Part shown: positions 38,292 to 47,169 of the stretch, piece by piece
Numbering within the stretch: position 1 is the stretch's first letter
Layout: every line of letters begins with the position of its first letter
Assembly: GCF_009789675.1 (NCBI RefSeq)
Contig: NZ_CP046913.1
Location: 2,542,001-2,606,000 of the forward strand
DNA: 64,000 nt
Direction of reading: 5' to 3'
Source of the DNA: Paraburkholderia acidisoli
Lineage (GTDB): Bacteria; Pseudomonadota; Gammaproteobacteria; Burkholderiales; Burkholderiaceae
The notes under the pieces: model-generated
The model's database searches: none
What the model was told of the DNA's origin: nothing
Seen by the model: only the letters and a program-made list of their open reading frames with translations
Translations under genes and position numbers: made by a program

Positions 38292-39311
38292 TCAGCGCGA
38301 GTGCTTGCGCTCGCGCTTCGTTTCGTACATCGAACGATCGGCGTAATCGATCAGCGAGGTCATTTCCGTGCCGTCTTCGGGCAGCACGGCCACGCCGATG
38401 CTCACGCCGAGGTCGATGCGCTGGCCTTCGAATTCGAACGGCTCGCCCACCTTTTCCATGAGGCGCAGGCTGTGCGCCTGCGCGTCCGCGCGGCGCGTGA
38501 CGCCGGGCAGCAACAGCGCGAATTCGTCGCCGCCCACGCGCGCGGCCGTGTCCACACGGCGGCTGTTGCGCAACAGGCGCTCGGCCGTTTCGCGGATTGC
38601 GGCGTCGCCGGCACGATGGCCGTAGCGGTCGTTGATCGGCTTGAGGCCGTCCATGTCGAGATTGAGCACGCCCAGGCCGCCCGAGGAGCGCACCGCGAGA
38701 TCGACCGACTGGCGCAGACGGTCGTAGAACAACGCGCGATTGGGCAAACCCGTGAGCGCGTCGTGCGTGGCACGCAGATACAGTTCGCTGGTTTCGTGTT
38801 GCGCGGCATGGAACATCGCGGCCGCGATCAGTTCGGACATCAGCGAAAGCAGGCGGATGTCTTCGTCCGAGAAACCGTTGACGTCGGGCTTCATCACCTT
38901 CAACACGCCGACGGTCGTCTCCAGATGCTTGAGCGGCGTGACCAGCATCGAGCGCAGGCCGGCGCGGCGGCACGCTTCGCGGTCCACGCGCGGATCCATT
39001 TCAGAGTCGTCGCAACGCAAGATCTCGCCCGTGTTCACGCACAGGCCCGAGAGGCTCGTGGCGCGCGCGAGACGCAGCCCGAGCAGCGAAGCGACATTAC
39101 CCGACGCCGCGCGATACACCATGTCGGCGCCTTCCGCGAGTTCGACCACGGCGCCGGTCGCGCCCGTGAGTTGTTCCGCGCGTTCGGCGACGTACGCCAT
39201 CACGCCGCCGAGATCGAGCCCGAGCTTCGCGATTTCCGATTGCGCCTTGATGATTTCGAGCAGCGTGGCGTTGTTGAGCTGCGTGTTCTGCGAAAGTGCT
39301 TCGTGGTTCAT
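38292..39311 (-). CDS. GAF-GGDEF diguanylate cyclase
   Basis: Cytoplasmic sensor-cyclase that makes cyclic di-GMP. A GAF domain covers about residues 25-165 (AEQLTGATGAVVELAEG to LLSLMSELIAAAM). The GGDEF domain follows with DALTGLPNRALFYDRL, LDMDGLKPINDRYGH and an intact VGGDEF active site. An RxxD inhibitory site lies exactly five residues before GGDEF (RRVD-TAARV), predicting product inhibition. Start ATG 39311 (MNHEALSQN) is preferred to the longer frame, as the upstream stretch is not conserved in character. Convergent with the CAP lipoprotein gene. Confidence 0.93.
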   Translation of the reverse strand: MNHEALSQNTQLNNATLLEIIKAQSEIAKLGLDLGGVMAYVAERAEQLTGATGAVVELAEGADMVYRAASGNVASLLGLRLARATSLSGLCVNTGEILRCDDSEMDPRVDREACRRAGLRSMLVTPLKHLETTVGVLKVMKPDVNGFSDEDIRLLSLMSELIAAAMFHAAQHETSELYLRATHDALTGLPNRALFYDRLRQSVDLAVRSSGGLGVLNLDMDGLKPINDRYGHRAGDAAIRETAERLLRNSRRVDTAARVGGDEFALLLPGVTRRADAQAHSLRLMEKVGEPFEFEGQRIDLGVSIGVAVLPEDGTEMTSLIDYADRSMYETKRERKHSR

Positions 39312-39476
39312 CGAATCGACCGTTGCGTGGCTAGCCTGAGGGCGCTCGATAACCCGCGCCGCTTTAGCCAGGAAGCATAACAAACCTCGTTGCCATGCTT
39401 CATGTCGCGCAACGCATGCACGCGCGCACGCGCATCAGCGTGCGCGCATCAACCCTCGCGCTTCACCGTTTGCGCC

Positions 39477-40160
39477 TCACCCTTCGATACGCTCGCGCGT
39501 CACGCGCAGCAACGCCGCCATCGCCTCGCGCGCGCGGCTCGCGTCGCGTCGCGCGATCGCGTCGAACACCGCCGTGTGATCGGGCAGCGCCGCATTGAAC
39601 ACGTCGGCGCGCTTCGCGTTCACGCGCAACTGGCCTTCGAGCGTGCGCTCGATGAGCGTGCCGAGCGGCACGAGCAATTCGTTGCGGCACGCCGCCAGCA
39701 CCGCGAGATGGAAGCGCAGGTCGGCGCGCACCCACTCGTCCACGTTGCGCGCCTCGGCCATCGCCGTGTGCGCGCCCGCGAGCGTGGCCAGCGCGGCGGC
39801 GTCGTGCGCGCTCGCCGCGAGTCCCGCCGCGAACGGCTCGATCATCTCGCGCATGTCCTGGAGCTTGAGCGCGAACGCGAGCGGCGGCGCGACGCGCGCG
39901 TACCAGTCGAGCACGTCGGCATCGAGCAGATTCCACGCGTCGCGCGCGCGCACCCGCGTGCCCACGCGCGGCCGCGATTCCACGAGCCCTTTCGAGGTGA
40001 GCGTGCGCAGCGCCTCGCGCAGCACGGTGCGGCTCACGTCGAATGCAGCCATCAAGTCGGCCTCGCGCGGAAGCACCGTGGCCGGCGCGTAGTCGCCGCG
40101 CAGAATCGCGCTGCCGAGTTCGAAGGCCACCGTGCCGTGCAGATCGCGCTGAATGCTCAT
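39477..40160 (-). CDS. GntR/FadR-family regulator, probably of galactonate use
   Basis: A 227-residue repressor-type protein: N-terminal winged helix (LGSAILRGDYAPATVLPREADL, AFDVSRTVLREALRTLTSKG) and C-terminal FCD ligand domain with metal-binding Asp/His pattern (DLRFHLAVLAACRN, LPDHTAVFDAI). It is divergent from dgoD with 190 bases between them, the arrangement expected of DgoR-like regulators of D-galactonate catabolism. The effector is inferred from the neighbour only. Confidence 0.88.
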   Translation of the reverse strand: MSIQRDLHGTVAFELGSAILRGDYAPATVLPREADLMAAFDVSRTVLREALRTLTSKGLVESRPRVGTRVRARDAWNLLDADVLDWYARVAPPLAFALKLQDMREMIEPFAAGLAASAHDAAALATLAGAHTAMAEARNVDEWVRADLRFHLAVLAACRNELLVPLGTLIERTLEGQLRVNAKRADVFNAALPDHTAVFDAIARRDASRAREAMAALLRVTRERIEG

Positions 40161-40242
40161 CGTCCGAAGGTCTTTGCGTAGGGATTGAGGTACGAGGAAT
40201 GCGGAAAGCCGCCCAGATACTGGGAAAGCACGCTAAATAATA

Positions 40243-40252
40243 CTATTAATAG
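40243..40252. promoter_or_regulatory. Palindrome in the GntR-dgoD spacer (possible operator)
   Basis: CTATTAATAG is a perfect 10-base palindrome in an A/T-rich island between the two divergent genes. Placement suits a GntR operator; no consensus match is claimed. Confidence 0.5.
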
Positions 40253-40350
40253 CACTTAAGCGCCAATTTTGCAGTAGCATGTGCGCTGCTGACGGGCCGC
40301 CCTCCTCGCTTTCCATCCGCTTGCGCGCCCGCGTTTCACGGAGACATCGC

Positions 40351-41499
40351 ATGAAAATCACCAAGATCGAAACCTTCATCGTTCCGCCGCGCTGGTGTTT
40401 CGTGAAGATCGAAACGGACGAAGGCATCGTGGGTTGGGGCGAGCCGGTCGTGGAAGGCCGCGCACACACGGTGGCCACCGCCGTCGACGAACTGTCCGAC
40501 TACCTGATCGGCAAGAATCCGCTGCTGATCGAAGACCACTGGCAGGTGATGTACCGCGCGGGCTTCTACCGCGGCGGCCCGATCACCATGAGCGCGATCG
40601 CGGGCGTGGATCAGGCGCTCTGGGACATCCTCGGCAAGCATCACGGCGTGCCGGTGCATGCGCTGCTCGGCGGCCAGGTGCGCGACAAGATCAAGGTGTA
40701 CTCGTGGATCGGCGGCGACCGTCCGAGCGACGTCGCGAACAATGCGCGCGCCGTGGTCGAGCGCGGCTTCAAGGCCGTCAAGATGAACGGCTCGGAAGAG
40801 CTGCAGATCATCGACACCTGGGACAAGGTGCAGGGCGTGATCGACAACGTCGCGGCCGTGCGCGAGGCCGTGGGCCCGAACGTGGGTATCGGCGTGGACT
40901 TCCACGGCCGCGTGCACAAGCCGATGGCCAAGGTGCTCGCGAAGGAGCTCGATCCGTACAAGCTGATGTTCATCGAGGAGCCGGTGCTCTCGGAGAACGT
41001 CGAGGCGCTGCGCGACATCGTCAACCAGACCAGCACGCCGATCGCGCTCGGCGAGCGCCTGTATTCGCGCTGGGATTTCAAGCACATCCTCGCGGGCGGT
41101 TACGTCGACATCATCCAGCCCGACGCGTCGCATGCGGGCGGTATCACCGAATGCCGCAAGATCGCGGCGATGGCCGAAGCCTACGACGTCGCGCTCGCGC
41201 TGCACTGCCCGCTCGGACCAATCGCGCTGGCCACCTGCCTGCAGATCGACGCGGTGAGCTACAACGCGTTCATCCAGGAACAGAGCCTCGGCATTCACTA
41301 CAACCAGGGCAACGACCTGCTCGACTACATCAAGAACGCGGAAGTCTTCAAATACGAAGACGGTTTCGTGTCGATTCCGCAGGGCCCGGGCCTGGGCATC
41401 GAAGTGAACGAGGAGAAGGTGCGCGAGATGGCGAAGGTCGGTCATCGCTGGCGCAACCCGGTGTGGCGTCACGAGGACGGCAGCGTCGCCGAGTGGTAA
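40351..41499 (+). CDS. dgoD: D-galactonate dehydratase
   Basis: Enolase-superfamily enzyme that turns D-galactonate into 2-keto-3-deoxygalactonate. 382 residues, the length of E. coli DgoD, starting [23 protein letters not shown]. Metal and catalytic residues fall in [13 protein letters not shown] (Asp, His), [10 protein letters not shown] (Glu), [12 protein letters not shown] (Glu) and QPDASHAGG with [10 protein letters not shown]. The longer open frame starts upstream at 40279, but the ATG at 40351, with ACGGAGAC in front, fits. The kinase, aldolase and transporter of the pathway are not in the window. Confidence 0.93.
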   Translation: MKITKIETFIVPPRWCFVKIETDEGIVGWGEPVVEGRAHTVATAVDELSDYLIGKNPLLIEDHWQVMYRAGFYRGGPITMSAIAGVDQALWDILGKHHGVPVHALLGGQVRDKIKVYSWIGGDRPSDVANNARAVVERGFKAVKMNGSEELQIIDTWDKVQGVIDNVAAVREAVGPNVGIGVDFHGRVHKPMAKVLAKELDPYKLMFIEEPVLSENVEALRDIVNQTSTPIALGERLYSRWDFKHILAGGYVDIIQPDASHAGGITECRKIAAMAEAYDVALALHCPLGPIALATCLQIDAVSYNAFIQEQSLGIHYNQGNDLLDYIKNAEVFKYEDGFVSIPQGPGLGIEVNEEKVREMAKVGHRWRNPVWRHEDGSVAEW

Positions 41500-41801
41500 G
41501 CGCGGTGAGCGTGGTGATGCACGCGTGAAACGCACAGCGTGCGGCCGCGGGCGTAACGTGACGCCCGTTCGGCCGCGCGTTTCAGCGGCGTAACGTTTCC
41601 GGCCGCTTTCGCGCGCGCCTTCGCGCGCCGCCCGAACACCGCGTTCGGGCTTTGTCGGAATCGCACATAAAAAATCGTTCCGGAACCGCGAGTTATCGGC
41701 GCGCGATCGCGCGGACGCGCCAAACGGCGCGTCCTGGCGCGCACTGGCCTGCAAATTGCAGAGTCTCCTGCACTCAAACAACGAGAACCGCAGGGGACCC
41801 C
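41500..41801. other. Spacer after dgoD with nested inverted repeat
   Basis: 302 bases, no gene. A long imperfect hairpin at 41526-41584 has three stacked stems: TGAAACGC/GCGTTTCA, GCGGCCG/CGGCCGC and GGGCGT/ACGCCC. No T-run follows. It may be a weak terminator of dgoD. Confidence 0.55.
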
Positions 41802-42101
41802 ATGGGCGCATCGCTTCCCGATTACCTGATCCGCGAACAGGCCGCCGTGGGCGCGCTCGTCGTATTCGGCGTGCTACGCGTGATCGCGGCCGCCGTCGCG
41901 CTGACGAAAGGCTGGCGTATCGGCCTCATCGAGCAGGCGGGAATCGGCCTCGCGGTGCTGTGGTGCGCGCCGCAACTGATCGAGCTGATCGTCGCGCCCG
42001 GCTCGATCGCGGCGCTCGCCGAACTCGAAGGCAAGGCCGTGGGTTGCACGATCGCCCTGTTCTTCTCGCCGATTCTCAGCCACCGGCTCGGCTTCGAATA
42101 A
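41802..42101 (+). CDS. Small membrane protein, function unknown
   Basis: A 99-residue protein with three likely membrane spans: about residues 13-33 (AVGALVVFGVLRVIAAAVAL), 40-63 (IGLAVLWCAPQLIELIVA) and 75-92. No family recognised; a holin-like look is only superficial. Start ATG 41802, CAGGGGACC before it. It lies alone, converging on the CopD-like gene. Moderate confidence that it is real. Confidence 0.6.
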   Translation: MGASLPDYLIREQAAVGALVVFGVLRVIAAAVALTKGWRIGLIEQAGIGLAVLWCAPQLIELIVAPGSIAALAELEGKAVGCTIALFFSPILSHRLGFE

Positions 42102-42145
42102 CGCGTGTTATCGCACGCGACGCGCGCCGCCGAAGCGGCGATGTT

Positions 42146-43072
42146 TCAGCCTTGCATCACATAGCCGGGCACGCTGTGCGCCAGCGCCGCGGCGATCACG
42201 AGCACGCCGATCATCACGATCGCCTCCAGATGGATCACGTTGACGAAGCGGCGCGCCGCCGCCGTCGACGCCGCGCGCCGCAATTCGGGCATCGCCACCA
42301 CGCGGTTGAAGCCGCCGAGCAGCAGCGCGAACACCACCAGCGCGAGCTTGAGCAGGAGCACGCGGCCCCACGTGCTGCCGACGATCGCGTCGAGCGAGCC
42401 GCCGCTGCCGCGCACCGCGTTGAACACCCCCGTGGCGATCACGAAACCCACCGCGAACACGGCGACGTTCGAGACCTGGCTCGCCGTGCGGATCAGCACG
42501 CCGCGCGCCGTGGACGCGCCGAGCGCCGGCAGCACCGCCAGCCCGCCCGCCATGACGATGCCGCTCCACGCGCTCGCGCTCAGCACGTGCAGCGTGTGCA
42601 AGCCGAGCGCGGCCGAGGCGAAGCCCGCGTCGGCGGCATGACCGAGGCCCGCGCGCCCCGCCGCGATGGCGACGAGCGCGAGCCACAGCACACCGTCGCG
42701 CGCCACGCTCTGCGCGGCGAACGCGCAACCGAGCAGCACCAGTGCGCCCACGAACGCCACGGCCCACGCATGGCCCACGTGGGTTTGCGACAGCACGGTG
42801 CCGAGCACGCCGAACGCGCCAGGCAAGGACGAGCCGCTCATCGCGGCGCCTTCGTACAGCAGCCACATCACCAGCGCGGCGACCAGCACGAACGACGCCG
42901 CGCGCAGCGAGCGTTGCGCGCGCAGCCACGCGAGCCGCGCGGGCGCGACGGCCGTGCGGCCGTCCTTGTCGAGCCACGCGCTGTAGAAGGCGGAGCCGAG
43001 CGCGAACGCATAGGCCACGTTGACGAGCGCCGCCATGGCGACCTGTCCGATCCAGAGCCAGTCAGCTTTCAT
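42146..43072 (-). CDS. CopD-family membrane protein
   Basis: Integral membrane protein with about eight spans, 308 residues, resembling the copper-resistance CopD domain (the C-terminal section WSGIVMAGGLAVLPALG to LLGGFNRVVAMPELRR, with HVLSASAW and HLEAIVMIGVLVIAAALAHSVPG). CopD-like proteins are linked to copper uptake across the inner membrane. No CopC or other copper gene is adjacent, so the copper role is an inference. Start ATG 43072 is preferred to the longer frame. Confidence 0.8.
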   Translation of the reverse strand: MKADWLWIGQVAMAALVNVAYAFALGSAFYSAWLDKDGRTAVAPARLAWLRAQRSLRAASFVLVAALVMWLLYEGAAMSGSSLPGAFGVLGTVLSQTHVGHAWAVAFVGALVLLGCAFAAQSVARDGVLWLALVAIAAGRAGLGHAADAGFASAALGLHTLHVLSASAWSGIVMAGGLAVLPALGASTARGVLIRTASQVSNVAVFAVGFVIATGVFNAVRGSGGSLDAIVGSTWGRVLLLKLALVVFALLLGGFNRVVAMPELRRAASTAAARRFVNVIHLEAIVMIGVLVIAAALAHSVPGYVMQG

Positions 43073-43804
43073 CGGCGGGCGCCCTCGCGAGCGTCGAAAT
43101 CGTGACGGGACGGCGCACAACGGGCAGGCAACGGCGGCGGGAACAGAGCAATGGGAGTCATCGAAACGAGTGGCAAGGAAACAACATGAAACGGATTACG
43201 GAGTGCGCGAGCGGGCGCGGACACGAGCATGAGCGACGACGGCGAACACGGGGTGAAACGGGCGACACACACCTTGCTGACGAAGTGCAACCGGCCAGCG
43301 CGGCCGGCCAGGCGCGGCCGGCGAGGCGCGACCGGCGAGGCGCGACCGGCGAGGCGCGACCGGCCAGGCGATGCGGCAAAGTGCATGCTTCGATAGACGC
43401 CGCGCGGATCGGTTCCATCCGGGCCACGCGGCGCGCGGGCCACCGCGCGAACCCGCCGCGCCAATTCCATGCGCGCGCATCGATCCACCGAAACTTCGTC
43501 GGAGCGCGCGGTGAAAAACGTGCGATGCGCCCGGCATCAGCCACGCGCGACTGCGGGACAACCCCGTGTCACCGATCGGCGAACAGGTGCAGAATCATAA
43601 CCGGCGACGCCGCGACCGAGAGACACGCGGCACGCCAGCTTCGGCGGTCGGTTCGTCATCGGCGCGGCGCATGCGGCAAATGGTCGCACTCCAAACCCCG
43701 ATGCTAGAATCGGCTCCGTTGCCGCAGCGCGCCCGGTCTTCTGCTTTCATCGCGCGCAGCCTGGGAGCCGGGCCGTTCGAAGCCTGGTCAGGTCTACGAT
43801 AAAG
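43073..43804. other. Large spacer upstream of the cytochrome pair
   Basis: 732 bases without a credible gene; the open frames give Arg-rich, repeat-derived products. It holds a 14-base tandem repeat at 43306-43375. TAGAAT at about 43707-43712 is a candidate -10 for the cytochrome genes. Confidence 0.5.
43306..43375. repeat. 14-base tandem repeat
   Basis: Five units of GGCGAGGCGCGACC: the middle three (43320-43361) are identical, the first and last diverge. Confidence 0.9.
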
Positions 43805-44569
43805 ATGGAGTCACGCGTGTCCCCAAGACGTATCTTCCGGCCGCTCATTCCGCTCGTCGCGCCTCTGGCAGCCGCACTTTTGCTCGGCACGACCGGTGCT
43901 TTCAACGCGGCGCTCGCCCAGACCCAGAATCCGCCGCAGCCCAAAGCCCCCGACACGATCGATTCGCGCGTGCAGGGCTGTACCGCGTGCCACGGCACGC
44001 ACGGCCAGGGCACCGACAACGACTATTTCCCGCGTCTCGCCGGCAAACCGGCCGAGTACCTGTACAACCAGCTGATGAATTTCCGCGAGGGTCGCCGCAA
44101 GTACCCTCCGATGAATTACCTGGTCACCTATCTCTCCGACGATTACCTGCACGAGATCGCCACGTTCTTCTCGCAGCAGCGGCCGCCCTATCCGCCGCCC
44201 GCGCAGACGTCCGTTGGCAGCGCCACGCTCGCGCGCGGCCAGAACATCGTGCTGCACGGCGATCCGGCCAGGCAGATTCCCGCCTGCGCGGCCTGCCACG
44301 GCGCGTCGCTCACGGGCATGGAGCCCGCCATTCCGGGTCTGGTCGGCCTGCATTCCGACTACATCAGCGCGCAGATCGGCGCCTGGCGTTCGGGCTCGCG
44401 TCATGCGAAAGCGCCCGACTGCATGCACGAAATCGCCACGCGCCTCACCGACGAGGACGTGAACGCGGTCGCGGCCTGGCTCGCGTCGCAGCGCGCGCCG
44501 CAGAATCCCGTGCCGGCACCGGCTGGCTCGTTGAAGACGCCGCTCGCCTGCGGCAGCGAACCGCAATAA
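43805..44569 (+). CDS. Di-haem c-type cytochrome (c4-like)
   Basis: Exported electron carrier of 254 residues. Signal peptide with AALAQ cleavage near residue 40. Two CxxCH haem sites at residues 59-63 (CTACH) and 161-165 (CAACH), each starting a small cytochrome c domain, the tandem plan of cytochrome c4. Met ligands such as PPMNYL are plausible. A GTG at 43817 is an alternative start. The tri-haem cytochrome gene follows after 22 bases, so they are one operon. No dehydrogenase or oxidase gene adjoins. Confidence 0.9.
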   Translation: MESRVSPRRIFRPLIPLVAPLAAALLLGTTGAFNAALAQTQNPPQPKAPDTIDSRVQGCTACHGTHGQGTDNDYFPRLAGKPAEYLYNQLMNFREGRRKYPPMNYLVTYLSDDYLHEIATFFSQQRPPYPPPAQTSVGSATLARGQNIVLHGDPARQIPACAACHGASLTGMEPAIPGLVGLHSDYISAQIGAWRSGSRHAKAPDCMHEIATRLTDEDVNAVAAWLASQRAPQNPVPAPAGSLKTPLACGSEPQ

Positions 44570-44591
44570 GGCGCCGGGGGAGACAGCCAAT

Positions 44592-45887
44592 ATGAACCGC
44601 AAGTCCCTGTTCGCACTTTCCGCCGTCGTCGTGGCCGCCGCCGCGGCGCTCGTGCCGGTGCTCTGGTCCGGCACCGGCTATCTGCACACGGGCGCGGCCG
44701 TTGCCGCCACGCCCGCCGACCAGGCCGACCTCATCAAGAAGGGCGAATACCTCGCCCGCGCCGGCGACTGCATCGCCTGCCACACGGTGCGCGGCGGCAA
44801 GCAGTTCGGCGGCGGCCTGCCCATGGCCACGCCGTTCGGCACGCTCTACACGCCCAACATCACGCCCGACGACCAGTACGGCATCGGCAAATGGAGCGCC
44901 GACGACTTCTATCGCGCCATGCACACGGGCCGCTCGAAAGACGGCAGTCTGCTGTATCCGGCCTTCCCGTTCGCGAGCTACACGAAAGTGTCGCGCGCCG
45001 ACTCGGACGCGATCTACGCGTATCTGCGCTCGGTGCCGCCCTCGAACGTGCCGAGCCGGCCGCACGAGCTGCGCTTCCCGTTCAACAACCGCAATCTGCT
45101 GATCGGCTGGCGCACGCTGTTCTTCCGCGAAGGCGAGTACAAGCCCGATCCGACCAAATCGGTCGAATGGAACCGCGGCGCGTATCTGGTCGAAGGCCTC
45201 GGCCACTGCGGCATGTGCCATACGTCGATCAACGCGGTGGGCGGCCCGGTCAACTCGGCGGCGTTCGCGGGCGGGCTGATTCCGCTGCAGAACTGGTACG
45301 CGCCCTCGCTCACCGGCAGCGAAGGCGGTCTCGGCGACTGGGAAACGAAGGACATCGCGAGCCTGCTCAAGACCGGCGTCTCGCAGCGCGGCGCGGTATT
45401 CGGTCCGATGGCCGACGTGATCCACAACAGTCTGCAATATCTCTCGGACGACGACATCCATTCGATGGCGACGTATCTGAAGACCATTCCGCAGAAGAAG
45501 GAAGCGCCCGAAACGATGCAGATGGAGACTTCGGAGGCGTTTGGCAGCGCGCTGCTGCAGCAGGGCGGCAAGATCTATCACGACCAGTGCGCGAAATGTC
45601 ACGCGGAAAACGGGCTCGGCATGCCGCCGAACTTCCCGCCGCTCGCGAACAACCAGTCGATCCAGATGCATTCGGCCGTGAACCCGATCCGCATGGTGCT
45701 CAACGGCGGCTATCCGCCGAGCACGGGCGGCAACCCGCGTCCGTACGGCATGCCGCCGTTCGCGCAGGCCCTGTCGAACCAGGAAGTCGCGGCCGTGGTC
45801 ACGTTCATCCGCATGTCCTGGGGCAACAAGGGCACGCCGGTTTCCCCGCAACAGGTGGCGGATCTGCGCTCCGCGCCGCTCGACTGA
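44592..45887 (+). CDS. Tri-haem cytochrome c (dehydrogenase cytochrome-subunit type)
   Basis: Membrane-anchored or periplasmic protein of 431 residues with an N-terminal hydrophobic signal and three CxxCH sites: residues 60-64 (CIACH), 206-210 (CGMCH) and 333-337 (CAKCH). Architecture matches the cytochrome subunits of PQQ- or flavin-dependent alcohol, gluconate and aldehyde dehydrogenases, which pass electrons to the quinone pool or terminal oxidases. Here no catalytic subunit adjoins; the upstream partner is the c4-like cytochrome. Start ATG 44592 with GGGGGAGA before it. Confidence 0.88.
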   Translation: MNRKSLFALSAVVVAAAAALVPVLWSGTGYLHTGAAVAATPADQADLIKKGEYLARAGDCIACHTVRGGKQFGGGLPMATPFGTLYTPNITPDDQYGIGKWSADDFYRAMHTGRSKDGSLLYPAFPFASYTKVSRADSDAIYAYLRSVPPSNVPSRPHELRFPFNNRNLLIGWRTLFFREGEYKPDPTKSVEWNRGAYLVEGLGHCGMCHTSINAVGGPVNSAAFAGGLIPLQNWYAPSLTGSEGGLGDWETKDIASLLKTGVSQRGAVFGPMADVIHNSLQYLSDDDIHSMATYLKTIPQKKEAPETMQMETSEAFGSALLQQGGKIYHDQCAKCHAENGLGMPPNFPPLANNQSIQMHSAVNPIRMVLNGGYPPSTGGNPRPYGMPPFAQALSNQEVAAVVTFIRMSWGNKGTPVSPQQVADLRSAPLD

Positions 45888-46288
45888 GGGGCCGATTGAG
45901 GGGCGATTGAGGGGGCGACCAGGCGCTTGAGGCTCGCCCGGCCGCACCGCGGCACACCAAGGCGCCGTGCGGCACGGCGCCCTTGCCGCGGTAACGGGTA
46001 GCGCGTAGCTGCTATAGTGGCGTTTGCCTGACGAGGGCGCAGTCTGTGAAAAGCGGGCTGCGCCCTTCGCTATTTGGCGAACCGGAGCGCGTGTTGACCG
46101 CGCCCGGCCGCGAGTGGCGCGTAGTCGGGACAGGTTTGCAGCGCGTGGGCCGCACGGTGGGACAGGCCGCGAGCGTCGTTCGAATGCAGTTGCAAGGCAA
46201 GGCGCGCCGGCCGGCGGGGTATCGGTGCCGGTGGTAGCGGCGGTTTCGGCGGCGCGCGCTGCGGGGCAAGAAGAACAAGGAGTGTCGT
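45888..46288. other. Spacer with hairpins between cytochrome and haemolysin III genes
   Basis: A 21-base inverted repeat GGCGCCGTGC/GCACGGCGCC (45961-45981) may end the cytochrome operon. A TATAGT at 46013-46018 is a candidate -10. A hairpin GGGCGCAG/CTGCGCCC (46035-46065) follows, then a short TTCGC/GCGAA stem. No known riboswitch pattern recognised. Confidence 0.5.
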
Positions 46289-46909
46289 ATGCACGCCGGT
46301 GAGCGTCTGAACAGCATTACTCACCTCGTGGGCGCAATGTTGTCGATCGCGGGACTCGTCTCGCTCGTGACGCTCGCCGCGTTCGACCACGACGCGTACA
46401 AGGTCGTGAGCTTCGCGGTCTACGGCGCGATGCTCTGCGCGCTCTACACGATCTCGACGCTCTATCACGGCGTGCGCGGTCCGCGTCTGAAGGCCGTCCT
46501 GCAGAAGTGCGACCACGCCGCGATCTATCTGCTGATCGCGGGCAGCTATACTCCGTTCACGCTCGTGACGCTGCGCGGCCCGTGGGGCTGGTCGCTGTTC
46601 GGCGTGAGCTGGGGGCTCGCCGTGCTCGGTATCGTGCAGGAACTCACGCTCGGCAGGCGCACCCGGATTGTGTCGATGGTGCTCTACGTGGTGATGGGCT
46701 GGCTCGCGGTGGTGGCGGTTCGCCCGCTCGTCGAGGCGCTGCCGGCGGCCGGCACCGCGTGGCTGCTGGCCGGCGGCATCATCTACAGCGTCGGCATTTA
46801 TTTTTTCGTCAACGACGAACGCATCCGGCACGGACATGGAATCTGGCATCTGTTCGTGCTCGCCGGCAGCGTTTGTCAGTTCGTAAGCGTCGCGCGCTAC
46901 GTCGCGTAA
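46289..46909 (+). CDS. Haemolysin III / YqfA-type membrane protein (PAQR superfamily)
   Basis: Seven-span membrane protein, 206 residues, of the haemolysin III family. Conserved features are the early GERLNSITHLVGA helix, the STLYHGVRGP His-containing motif near residue 55, DHAAIYLLIAGSYTPFTL, and the late HIWH-like GHGIWHLFVLAGS. The His/Asp residues form the metal site of the PAQR fold. The haemolytic name is historic; the actual role is uncertain. Confidence 0.92.
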   Translation: MHAGERLNSITHLVGAMLSIAGLVSLVTLAAFDHDAYKVVSFAVYGAMLCALYTISTLYHGVRGPRLKAVLQKCDHAAIYLLIAGSYTPFTLVTLRGPWGWSLFGVSWGLAVLGIVQELTLGRRTRIVSMVLYVVMGWLAVVAVRPLVEALPAAGTAWLLAGGIIYSVGIYFFVNDERIRHGHGIWHLFVLAGSVCQFVSVARYVA

Positions 46910-47169
46910 CGCCTCCATGCGAAGCCATCGCGCAGCCGCCTCAGTGTCCGCGGCCGGGCGATGCAACTTAACGCCAGCCGACAGGTCTTGAAAGACTCGT
47001 CCGGTCATGAAATCCGCGGCGCGCACACTGGCGCGTCGTCCGAAAAACGCGAAGGGCGGCTGACGGCCGGGCGCATGTCGTCTGGCAAGACCGCCCCGCC
47101 GCTCGACGTCGCAGCGCGCCCGATGGCCGCGATACGACGCCAGCGCTACTGCAATACAAACAGGTCTTT

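Noticed and set aside
43102..43707. 201-residue frame in the large spacer before the cytochromes
   Set aside because: Arg-rich, built on the 14-base repeat, no ribosome site or known domain.
46013..46070. Hairpins before the haemolysin III gene as a mini-ykkC-type riboswitch
   Set aside because: Loops lack the ACGR motif and the pairings look like simple stems.
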